This document shows positions 1 through 10,339 of a stretch of 64,000 bases of DNA, piece by piece. The notes under the pieces are model-generated. The model saw only the letters and a program-made list of their open reading frames with translations. It made no database searches and was not told the DNA's origin. Positions within the stretch are counted from its first letter, which is position 1; every line of letters starts with the position of its first letter. The DNA comes from Rallus limicola (taxonomy: Eukaryota; Chordata; Aves; Gruiformes; Rallidae): positions 23,552,146 to 23,616,145 of the forward strand of contig JAKCOZ010000001.1 of the NCBI GenBank assembly GCA_022605955.1. The letters run 5' to 3'. The translations under genes were made by a program, and so were the position numbers.

Positions 1-3000
1 AATGCTACTAATATCTGAGGCTTTCCCTCTGTCTAGATTCTCATTTCTGCTGATATCCACCCTTGATAGAATGGAGTCTTACTCTTGTTCTGGCAATTAT
101 CTCTGCCCAGCCATACTTTCTCTGCAGGTTTTCTCATTCCAATACTTGGCTGGATATAGTTAACATTAATAAGAATTCCACAGCAAAATACCCTCCAGCA
201 CATACCACAGAAAACCTATTATTAATCACACAGGGAAAATCTTTTGCGTATCTTTAAAACCAACAACAAAACAAGACAAAAACCACCATATGAGCAGTTT
301 TAACTGCCTAATGTGAAACTTGTGGGGTGAATCGAATGCAATACTGAAGTGGAGAATCCCCCACCTGCCCATAACACTGGGATTGTGGAGGAAAAAAGGT
401 GTAGTGATGCTGTGACTGCTGTTTGTGGAGATGGCTTCATGCTTTCTGCAAACATGAAGGGGACATTAATGCAAGAGGTTATTCTGTGATCTTCATCAGG
501 ATGATTTCAGATGTTACAATGAGGAAAATAACCTTTCCTAAATTAGAAAAAGCAGAGATGAGTCATACATGGAGATTGCTGTGCAGTGTTGCCAGATACT
601 TAGCAGTGGACTAGCACAAGCCTGGAATAGCAGCTGAAGCACCAATGTAGTAGGTGTGAGGACGACAGCTGCTTACTGCTGCGGGAACAGTTGTGTTGGC
701 TGCTGTTCCCACAAAACAGTTTCTCTCTATCCCCAATGTAGGAAGGGCAGATACACAGACCTATCTGTTGTTCAAGACTGCCTTTGTAAATCAGGGGTCT
801 TTAGCCTGTAGCAGGAGGGTCACCTTTTAAGATCTGTCTGTTGTCAGGCTAAGGAACACTTAGCTTGGAACTGAGGGCCAAACTCAGTGGGTATCAGAAC
901 CTCATCCGTTTATTGTTGCAGTCAGCAACTATCTTACAGCCTAATGCATGCACATTAGAGATGAGTTAACTGTTTATGTGCTTAACACAAACAGAATTAA
1001 GGAAGTTTTCAGAAACTGTGTTAGAAAAAGGACCTTCTAAATAGTCATCTGTATTTGGAGTCAAAGTTGGCTTGGAGTCTTTATTTGGCAGTTCTGAATT
1101 TTTTATAATTTGTAACTGTTGTGCAAGACATTCCAAGGTCTGTCTTCTCCTTGTCTTATCCTCTTCTCTAGAAGCTCAAGACAATCAAGAATTCAGTAGC
1201 TCATCACAAGTATTTTCATTTTAAACAGAAGAGAGGAAAGGTGTTTACAGTTGCCTTAAGGGTTTGTTGTGGGAACTTCTGATGGAACAGACAGTCAGTA
1301 GAGCATCCCATTCTGAACAGTTCTTTGATCTCAGTGTCCTTATCCATGATATAGCATTTCAATGCTTTCACTACTGCTAGCAGTGCAAAATCAACAGTGA
1401 AGAGCCCCCACTGTGTATGGATTTGCATTCTGACCAGATTCGGAAGTTCTAGAGAAGGCTTTTGGAAATTTTGCTGTGAAAAAGATGTGTGTTGAACACA
1501 AAGTTTGAACAGCCATCAGAAAGGCAACACTGAAGGAGAGTGAGTTTGCCTGACATACGCTCGTATGTCATATTGGGTCTAAGCAGAAAACAGCTTAGTT
1601 TTCCTAGAAGGAACAACGTTTAAAATAGTCATTTTAATTTGCAACTTTACAAAATTTTAGGTCAATGTGGCTGAGAGGCCGTTGCAATGGAAGGCATGCT
1701 CCTGTTTCCTGACTACCCTCTAAGTTAGTGGAAATTCTTAGCTAAAAGACAGTAGCTGTAAAAAACAGACACTGTTAATCTTCACATCAGGTAAAAGTGA
1801 GGAGTGTGGAGCTGGGGGAAGGCTTGAAATTGTTCTGACTTTGCAGATTACTATTATTTTAAAAATATTCCCTCTTTGAATGTAAGGAACCAAGTACAAT
1901 TTTGTCCCCCAGATAACAATCTCCACTGAGTTATTAAAATGGGTTTTGACAGAAAAACACCCAAAAATGCTGATAATGTGCAGCATTACTGCTTAAAGCA
2001 ATACCCTCTTTCCCCAGTTCTGAGAAGGAGCTACAGGACGAGAGACTGGCAGGGGTTAATAGCTGTGGGTCCCCTGTGGGCTGCTGTAACCACATCTATT
2101 GGAGAGGGCAGGGTGTGCTGCAGGCCTGGAGGCCATTTGGACTGCATGGTGCTGTATATTTTGGAAATACCTCTGAAATATGGTCATTTAGCCTCTCTTT
2201 TATGTTGTAGTGAGCTCAGCTAAAGGGCAGCTGCTTTTGAGCCTCTCCTTCTCTTCCCTCCTCCCATCCCCAGCTCAGACTGCTTTGCCTCCTGAGAATC
2301 TGGAGAGAGGCTTTGGTGGAGTGAAAGGGGGCAGAAGGAGAGAAGGAAAAAAGTTAATAATTCTACACAGACAGTCTATCAGAGATGTTAAGGAAAGAGT
2401 GTGATCTCAGCTGGGCTTCCCCTCAGTGCGTCAAGCTTTTCAGCTCCTTTCATGCGAATTTCTCCCCCGCTCCTGCACCCCCCCCCCCGCCCCGGTCCCC
2501 ATCCTGCCATTCTTTAGCCCCTGAGTTGGTCTCTCTCTTTCTCCCTCTCTTATTTTTCCTTCCTCCACCTCTCCACACATTTCTATCTTTTGTTTTTATT
2601 TCCCCCCCTGCTGTTTTCCTTGATAGAAATCTCACTCATGCATTTCCCTTCCGGATTTCTATTGGGTTATTTTGTCCTCTCTCTCTCTGCGCCTTGGTCC
2701 CCTTTTCTTTCTCTGCCTCTTGTCCCGGAGTAAAACAGCCGCCTCCCTGCTGGGCCAGGATGACAGTGCTGTTAGCTTTCCCAGTGCCAGCCCTTCCCAC
2801 ATCTGTGCAGCTTTTGTCCCGGGGCAGAGGGGGATTTGGAATGGTCGGTTGGCAGCGCCAGGGAGACTGATGTAAAAATGAGGTCCAAAAAAGAGGGGAA
2901 AGGGAATTAGGAGGAGGGCGTGAGATGGTTTAAGAGAAGCACAAGTGAAAATAAAGTAAAGAAGTAAAGGGCACAGCTCAGGCTGTGTGAGTTGGGACAT

Positions 3001-5009
3001 TCCAGCTTCAGAGATAGGCCAGAAAGAATGAAACAAATGAATCCTGGTACCATGTTGTGCTGTTAATCCATTAACCCCAGTATCTGGCCTTTATGTATGA
3101 CTGGGATGCTTTATTTGGGACAGTATCCAGGAGAGCACCCTTTGCACACAGGCGGGATGTATGTAGCACCTCCTCAGGTCTGTACTCGCAGGCTGTCCAC
3201 TCAGTCCTCAGCTCCTCTGTCCTAGCCTTGCTGTTTCTTCTTGTTCCAGAAGTTTTCCTTCATCCTTGGCTTCCTGCCTCTCCAGACCTGTTCTGCCCCA
3301 GCTTCTCCTCCCTCTCAGGTCATTTTCTTCTAACTTGTCACCATCCTTTCTCTTAATGTTTGAACACCTTTTTCTGCTTACCGAGGCAAGTTCCTTTATG
3401 CCCAATGCAACCAGCCCTGTTCCACCTTTGTGTCACAACCTTCCCGTTCCATCCATAGTTTACTTGGTGTAGTATCTTTTCTAACACACTGCAGGCTATT
3501 GCTGGTTAACTGTCACTGGGATGTGGCATGGCAGCAAGCCATGGAGAATTACCTCTATTTTTGAGAGAACATGATTTTCTCCCGGGAGATATAAAGGAGT
3601 CTTTTTATTCATCTGTGTTTCTTTTCTTTTTAGTTTCTCAGGCATTATCTTTCTTTCCTCTCAACAAGGGGCCCTGCTTAGCCTCTGTATCCTCCTTCAT
3701 GCTTATGGGAGCTCAGAGATTGTGAATGATTCTTCCTTTTCATAGGGAGGAGTTAACACATGACTGCAAATGCAGCGATGAGAATCCTTGGCGGTAAAGT
3801 CAGGGTGCTATGCATTAAAAATTGCCAGTGGCTAATGAGTTTGGAGAACTGCCATGATAGTTAGGCAGTGTCCTGTGCACTGAGGACTAAGCATGCTACC
3901 TTTTTGATCACCCCATATCATGATGACGGAAGTGAAGGAGCTACCTGCAACTCCAGGAGCTGAGGTAGCCAGCTCCCCCTGTGTATAGTGCATGTATATG
4001 TTGTAAAGGCAGTGAGGGGGAGACAGGCTGCTCTGATCCATTCTGACACACAGTCAGAGTGAAAGAAGTCTAGAGAGGTTGTGTGTAGGCCTTTGTAAGC
4101 AAGTAGTGTGAAATTCCTCAGTTTCAGGTGAGACTTGCTGTAAGCTCTTGAGGACTCTTGAATTTCAAAGTCAGAGTGTGCTGAGGGGAAATATTCATGC
4201 ACAGGAAGGAAAATTCCTGTAAAGTTTCACTGTTCCCCTTACTAACTGCCCCATACCATCTGGCACTATGCTCCAGAGCAGTGGAGAGAAGAATAATAAG
4301 CCAGACTGCAAAGGGAAAAGTTTTTCTCATTTCAATTGCTATCCAGACCCTAGCCTTTCCATATCACTGTAATTCAGTGATGGAATTTGCCACTATAAAC
4401 ATCTGCCTGTAGTGAATATCAAGGACAAAAGAACATTAGCATAAATGCATTATTTTGGCCCACTTAACAAAAATCTTTTCTTTTTTTCTTAATCTTACTT
4501 TCCTGATCATTGCTAACCAGTAGAGTACAGGATTTGCATATCAATATAAAGACCGCTGGGAATATTCCACCCTGATCTACATTCTGTATAACGCTATTAA
4601 ATGGAGTAGCACAGAGATGTCATTCAGGACACAATTTGGCTAATTTCAACTTCCTAATGACATTTTCCCCTCTAGTACTAACAATAGATTTTAACTTGCA
4701 ATATATCAGGGTTTCCAGTATATCAGCATTTTCAATGCACAGTACTTATGTGAACCACTTAATTGAGCAAGGTGAAGAGTGAGAAAATAAACTCCATGAA
4801 TATTCATTCCAAGTATAATTTAGAGACAGCTACTCCTTGGTGCTGACACTCCAGCAGTGTTTGTGCATTCAGAATTTTGCTAGTGCAAAGGCTTGCACAA
4901 ATAAATACTACCTTGAGCTTTCAGTTGCACCAGGACTCTCCTCCTGGTAGTCGTACGCTTCTAGCCGTGCAGACAAATGCTATATGACATACCTGACTGT
5001 CTTTTGCAG
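1..5009 (+). other. DGKI: DGKI intron (partial, 5' part outside the window)
   Basis: This is the intron upstream of the first recognised DGKI exon, ending in the acceptor cttttgcag at 5001-5009. I looked for the preceding ankyrin-repeat exon, which in this family would encode a segment like that upstream of PSELLD, and did not find it, so the intron starts before the window. Content is ordinary intronic DNA apart from a purine/pyrimidine-switching block at about 2285-2960, a second pyrimidine-rich stretch at about 3170-3470, and an octamer-type motif ATTTGCAT at 4532-4539. Short open frames here show no family resemblance. Confidence 0.75.
2285..2960. repeat. Purine block - pyrimidine block - purine block (low complexity)
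   Basis: On the + strand, about 2295-2400 is rich in A/G (gagagg, gaagga and similar), 2455-2730 is strongly C/T-rich with an 11-base C run at about 2478-2488 and several CT repeats, and 2873-2960 is A/G-rich again. The open frames of 60-160 codons here are Pro/Ser/Phe/Leu-rich or Arg/Lys/Gly-rich products of the composition bias, not genes. It lies inside a DGKI intron. Confidence 0.7.
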
Positions 5010-5046
5010 GTCCATCTGAATTACTGGACATGACAGACAGTGAAAC
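5010..5046 (+). CDS. DGKI: DGKI exon (third from last), diacylglycerol kinase iota
   Basis: This is a 37-base internal exon bounded by a pyrimidine-rich acceptor (cttttgcag) and a consensus donor (gtaagt at 5047). Its first two bases complete a codon begun in the previous exon. It then encodes PSELLDMTDSE, and the last two bases AC join the first G of the next exon to make Thr, giving ...DSET|GETALHK. Type IV diacylglycerol kinases (zeta and iota) phosphorylate diacylglycerol to phosphatidic acid with ATP and carry C-terminal ankyrin repeats. This exon sits in the link between two of those repeats, matching the position of DAVEENGET in DGKZ. Without the downstream exons it would be too short to identify; the frame match and splice sites make it secure. 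Confidence 0.9.
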
Positions 5047-6677
5047 GTAAGTACAATCTACTCAGCCCTTCACATTATATGCATTACCCTAGCAGACATC
5101 TCTTGTTTTTCGCAAGGGCAAACTTCCAAATTAAAAAAAGCTTATAAAGTGTCGCATCTCTTCAAAGACAAACAAGCAAACAAAAGTTTCCCTAAACACA
5201 AACAGCAGCCAAATCATATGTAGCTTTCTGGACTAAGCCAAACATTTCTTGAACTCCAAAAAGGACTTCCTCTCTGTCGCTTCCCACACCTCCTTAATCT
5301 TTCTAGAAGAATACAAGTACTGCAATGCACTTTGATGTTTCCAGAATCCAGTTACTGAGGAAGCAATGTGAAGGGTAAATTCCAGAAATAAGGTATAGAG
5401 CAAGAAAAGCCATTTCCTATTCTTCAGTCCCTTCTGGATCCATCCAGAGTGCTCTACATTAGCTGTTCCAAATGGTCACAGCCTGTGCAGTTGAAAATTT
5501 ATCTCAAGTAGTTAAAACATCAATAACCCCTTCTTTACTTTCCAATTACCAACTACTCTACATCTTGTTAGAGTCACAAAGGTGTCAAGGTGTCACAAAG
5601 AATATATAAGGAGAACATGACTAATCCTGGGAAGTATATTGAATATATTGGAAGCAAAAGGACCTTTCTCATAGGGGTTAAATCTACCAGTCCTCATTCC
5701 ACAGTGATCTCTGTGAATGGAGGATGCCAGAAAGGTTCTGCACAAGGTGTGTGTTTGCAGCAGGGAATGATGGAGTCTGGGTGGACTGCCTGTTTCTCTT
5801 CGTCCTGAACTGAAACACAGTGCAAGTGAACACGGCTATGAGGGCTTCCCTTTACAAAGGCGCCTCTAAAGCTAACTCTTGAATAGGGAAGGTTCAAGCT
5901 GTAACTGGCAGCATGAATTTGTCTTTTGATCCTCAAGAGAAAATCAGATGTAGTATCCCATTCTGAATCTGGTGCTCATGCAGTATAGGCAGATTCATTA
6001 CAAGGTTGCCTGCTAGTATTTCATCTAGATAGATTTCTTTAACCTTGGTACTGAAGTCTCAGAATCCTGTTACATGTAGCTCCAGTCTGAGTGAGGAGCT
6101 ATGCAATAATTTACTCCCACTACACAGCCTTCTCGTTTAAAAAAACATGTTCAAGCTTCCCTAGTAGCTCACCAGTCCAGTGGTAGAAAACAAAACCACA
6201 GCTGTTGCTCTCACATATCCAAGAAAGCAGGGTATGAGAACCAGGGCAGTAAGTGTGCCAGTCACAGCTTTGATGGGATGCATCCAAGAATGAAGTTAAG
6301 GAAAGAAATGGCATGAAGGAAAAATACTGTTGCTGTTTTGCCTACTGTACAATAAGAAGGTGGCTAGTTTGCCTTTGCAGCAGTTAGGAGAACTGGTGGT
6401 TGGATGGGAATAAGACATTCAGTGCTTTGAATAGATAAAACCTGTGTTTCTTTCCCACTCCTCAGAAGTTCTTCGTCTGCTATTTGTGCATTGCAGGCTT
6501 CCCTACAGAGTCAAAGGATGTAGATGCTAAGGGAGAGAGTGCGCAATTCTACCTCTGCCAACAAAAGGGAACCTTGCAGAAATACAGCATTCTTCTCTGT
6601 CTGTCCTCTGCACCTCATACTTCTAAATGTACATTGGTGTGATGTGTCTCACTGCTGGTTTCTGTACTTTGGTCTAG
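5047..6677 (+). other. DGKI: DGKI intron
   Basis: This intron runs from gtaagt at 5047 to the acceptor ...ggtctag ending at 6677, between two in-frame DGKI exons (it splits a Thr codon after its second base). No second gene, known repeat or long low-complexity tract was recognised inside it. Confidence 0.85.
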
Positions 6678-6777
6678 GGGTGAGACAGCATTACATAAGG
6701 CAGCCTGCCAGCGCCATCGTGCCGTCTGCCAGCTCCTGGTGGATGCAGGAGCCTCTCTGAGAAAGACGGACTCCAAG
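6678..6777 (+). CDS. DGKI: DGKI exon (second from last), ankyrin repeat
   Basis: This 100-base exon has acceptor ...tctag and donor AAG|gtaacc. Its first base completes a Thr codon carried over from the upstream exon. The remaining 33 codons encode a nearly complete ankyrin repeat, beginning GETALHKAACQR, passing through VCQLLVDAGASL and ending RKTDSK. The ankyrin signature is plain: the TALHKAA helix start (family consensus TPLHxAA), the hydrophobic LLVDAGA second helix, and the Gly-Ala turn. The ankyrin region of type IV DGKs mediates protein interactions of the otherwise cytosolic or nuclear enzyme. The wording fits my recollection of DGKI better than its paralogue DGKZ, which has GETCLHQAA at this position. 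It ends in phase 0, matching the next exon. Confidence 0.95.
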
Positions 6778-8168
6778 GTAACCCAGTCCCATCAACCAGT
6801 TATAAAATGCTGCAGCCAAGCGAGACTGATCAGCATCCGTCCCCGCTGTGTGCATGATTGAGGCTTCCTCTTGCATGCCAAGAGCAGCTCTTTTTAAACA
6901 AGCTATTTTTTATTTAGAAAACTGTATTGATTTAAACAAGTACAAGAAACTTCAGTTCAGTTCCCCAACATGGGTCATCTTCACCATAATGAGAGCTTGG
7001 CCTCAAACTATTTGGTGCGTTGGCCGTGAATGAGGCATCTCCGTGGCACAGCTTCCTCTTTCTCCTGTGTGGTCAAAAGAGGTCTGTGGGCAAGGACCTC
7101 CTAGGGGACCCTTGGTGTGTGATTGCATAGCGTCTGTGAGGCTTGATTATTGTGACTGACTGGCTTTGTGAGGATGGCTTACCATTTTGCTTTGTCCTTG
7201 CTTGCCCCTGTGCTCACTGATGTGGCACAACCCTCTTTTGGTGTACACTTGCCTGAAAAAGTTGTCTAGGCAAAGTTAAAAGCTAACAATATTCTGTCCA
7301 TACAATGATCTGATCACTTGGGAATATGGTCCAGAAGCTGCCCCTCTGGTATTTCTGAATGTAAGCATCCTGTGTTGGGCATCCTAAGAGGTGGCTAGGT
7401 CTCTGGGTTCCAGAGTTCAAAGCACCCTTGCTGCAGCAAGACAATTAAAACCTATTCGTACTATGTAATGCTGTATGGGGTAGATTATAAGGGGGAGAGA
7501 GATCATCTGTCTTTCAGATGAGACTACTGTACCTTGCAAAAGGTAATTTTTGCAATGGCTTCTTACTTAATCTTTGTCTGCCCAGAAATCCAAGGAGGAG
7601 GAGTGTTTTTGTGGAGCTACATTAATGTGCTTCCAGTATTTTTCATAGTTTATGTTCAAGACTTGTGGTCCAATTTATACGAGTACTTTTAAGGTAGCTC
7701 AGATAATGGAGTAGCAAATTAATGTACTGAAAAATGATTTGTACTTAAGATAGAATGAGACACACTGAACTCATCTCAAATATTGGACATCGCTCTCTGG
7801 GCAACTTTCACAAAGTGGGTAGTCTGTGAAGTGCACTTTTCAAGTGTTAGCTGCAGTTCACATAGAGATTGTAGCCCTAGAATGAAAAATCAGTTCTTTC
7901 CAGCATATGACCCCTTCTGTGTGATGCATCAAACAGCATTTCACTACAGAACTGAATGATTTGTCCTAAACCGCACAGGGACTTCAAAAATCTTCAGAAT
8001 CTCATGACTCTGACAGAAAAAATTAACATAACACTAACTCGTAGAACAAATAAGTAGATTTCCAAATATGCTTCTGTCCTTCCTGCAATAATTTCTCTGG
8101 GTCACACTTTCATCTCTTCTTTTAAATATGTTAGCACAAGACTGTATCTTTATGTTTCTTTATTATAG
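6778..8168 (+). other. DGKI: Last DGKI intron
   Basis: This is a phase 0 intron between the ankyrin exon (donor gtaacc) and the terminal coding exon (acceptor tctttattatag ending at 8168). No further gene, CR1 copy or structured repeat was recognised. Confidence 0.85.
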
Positions 8169-8285
8169 GGTAAGACCCCTCGTGACAGGGCTCAGCAAGC
8201 TGGTGACCCAGATCTGGCATCCTACCTGGAGAGTAGACAAAATTACCAAATGGTTTCCCATGAGGATCTGGAGACAGCAGTCTGA
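8169..8285 (+). CDS. DGKI: DGKI last coding exon with PDZ-binding C-terminus
   Basis: This exon starts after ttattatag and encodes 38 residues plus TGA (8283-8285). It begins [20 protein letters not shown], which finishes the last ankyrin repeat, continues [10 protein letters not shown] and ends HEDLETAV. The terminal ETAV is a class I PDZ ligand, a hallmark of diacylglycerol kinases zeta and iota. In mammals it binds PSD-95-family and syntrophin-type scaffolds and places the kinase at synaptic or membrane sites, where it removes diacylglycerol. Only the last 83-84 residues of a protein of roughly a thousand are in this window; the C1 and catalytic domains lie upstream. No frameshift or premature stop is present. 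The paralogue DGKZ is the main alternative. Confidence 0.95.
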   Translation, partial: GKTPRDRAQQAGDPDLASYLESRQNYQMVSHEDLETAV

Positions 8286-9956
8286 TGTCTGAAAATGTCG
8301 AAGAGGATCCTTGGACATCACAAGGCTGCACCTGAGGCACTCGGGCATCGTGTGAGGAAGAAGCTGATAGAATCAACATGTCTCTCACTCTCGTGGAAAA
8401 TACCTGAGGACATGCCACCAGTTTCTAAGGGCTACTGAGTCTTGCCACGGAACGGTTAGGTTCCATAAGTTAGCCCATGATGGATGAGGAGAGACACTCA
8501 AAGGTCTGTGGAATCCATGGGCCACGGAAATTTACTTTTATTGCTTCCAGCAAGTAGCATGAACTTCTCCCATGTTCATCTGTATGATTTATTTAAAAAG
8601 GAAGGAAAGAGAAAAGAGGGTGTGGGGGAACCAAACTGGGACATCAGAACACCCACCAGGCCCTCCTCCATCCCTATAGTTTCCTGCATTCCTTTTATTC
8701 TCCCATTTCCCTCACTTCTCATCAATTAATAGTACCTGTTATCTCTGTGTTAAGTCTTCACAAATGGTCAGGCAGTAGCAAAAACTTTGAGGAGCTCTGG
8801 ATGCCCTTAGGAAAAACCCAACATTTTAACCTGTTGTCCCTACCTTGCTGTCCTCAGAATCTGTGTCCTCAGTGTTCAATCACCGGGGAGTTTTCTCACT
8901 TTTGAAGAGGACTCTGTCTAATGTTTCCATGGGTATGGGGCACAGTTAGATTTACAGCAGTAATGAAACTTAGCCTCCTCATTGTTGCTGGATATATGGG
9001 TATGGTATCTTCATGAGACAGTCATTTGTATGGAAAGGAATTATGTGGGATACACCACACTGTATGGCAGAGCAGAAAGTTGCCAGTAAGGTTTCTCATG
9101 CCACCATTGCTTGTATAAAGGCCAACCTGATTCTGCTCAGATTTCAGGCCCACCTAAAAGTTAATAGCTATTTTTTACTTTGAAAAGATGGGTTTTACAA
9201 TAGAGAGATATCTGTGCAAGATGGAGGGGTTTCTGATGTACTGACTTACAGGCCCAGTTCCCTTTGTGTTACAGCCAAAGGTAGGAAGGAGATCTAGAAC
9301 ATCAGAAGTCAGCCCAGGCTTGCTGCCATCAACAAATGTATAAGCATGGCCCCAGTCACATTTGGAATAGGAAAACCTTCTTTGGCTGAACCTGCAAACT
9401 ATCTGATTCCCCAAAGGAACAAAGTTTCAGAGAGGCTATCCCACTGGAGAAGGACAAGTGGCAGCTCTTTGCCTTGTTACCCACTATAGGCTCAGAAACA
9501 TAAAGTTGTTTAGCTGCTGTAAAGGCCAGCCATGTCTTTACTCGTCTGTTCTCCATTTTACCTCAATGGTTATAACTACAAAAGCAAAGGAAGCAAACAC
9601 ACACACAGAGGCATACCCAGAATGTTCACCTTCAGGTTTTCAGTCACTACAGACAACTCAGCTGCCAGAAATAGAGAGCTTCCACTTTGTCTGACCAGTT
9701 CCCATGAAGAAGATGTTCACGGCTTACTTTTGGCATAATTATTGCAATAGATTTCTGAACTTTGCTTTGTTGTTTGTTTTGAAAGATCCACTGGTGTTTG
9801 TTTTCACATGCCTTGCTAGGTGAAGGTCTCTGGTAGGTGGTGATCATCGGGATTACAGGCAGTTTGGAAACCATGAAAAAACTCAGGTCATTATTCAGAT
9901 AAGTTTATCTTCCTTGGTAGAAGTTGTGGGAATTAAATGAATGCAATTATTTGTTT

Positions 9957-9980
9957 GGTTTTTTTTTTAAAAAAAAAAAA
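9957..9980. repeat. T-run/A-run perfect inverted repeat
   Basis: A run of about ten T is followed directly by a run of about twelve A, flanked by GG on the left and CAAAACC on the right. It could form a snap-back hairpin. It lies in the probable DGKI 3' UTR, about 240 bases before the first AATAAA. Confidence 0.7.
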
Positions 9981-10297
9981 CAAAACCAAGAGTGATTGTT
10001 GTTGCAGAGAGGGAGGAGCTGAAAAATATAATTTTTATTTTTTTCCTGTTTTCAAAAGTTCATTTGATATGAGCAAAATATTTCTTTAGTATTTCTTCCT
10101 CTGGAAGGAAACTATATATATTTGTAATCTTTAGATCAATGGCGACATGAAATGTATTTTGTCTTATTTTCTGTCTTTACCTTTCTTGTTTAAAAAATAA
10201 AATATGAAAGCCAAATTCCTTCCCTTGATAATCATCCAGGGGCTTGTGATGAAGATCAGTATGTGTATTTATCAGAACAGAATTTGGCAACTGTTAA

Positions 10298-10303
10298 AAT
10301 AAA
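10298..10303 (+). terminator. DGKI: Candidate DGKI polyadenylation signal AATAAA
   Basis: A canonical AATAAA is followed about 20 bases later by a T/GT-rich element (ttttggtgtatgtg), the usual arrangement for cleavage and polyadenylation. Competing signals exist at 10196 and 11737. Confidence 0.45.
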
Positions 10304-10339
10304 AAAAATCAGAGTATAATTTTGGTGTATGTGAAATTT

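Larger units (their letters stand above)
8286..10318 (+). other. DGKI: Probable DGKI 3' untranslated region
   Basis: No intron signal or further coding exon follows the TGA at 8283-8285. Candidate poly(A) signals downstream are ATTAAA at 9932-9937, AATAAA at 10196-10201 and AATAAA at 10298-10303. I place the end after the last of these because a GT-rich stretch follows it. The 3' UTR could equally be shorter (end near 9.95 kb) or run to AATAAA at 11737-11742. Without transcript data the end is a guess. Confidence 0.45.

Noticed and set aside
2385..2870. 161-codon plus-strand frame
   Set aside because: Pro/Ser/Phe/Leu-rich translation of the pyrimidine tract in the DGKI intron; composition artefact.
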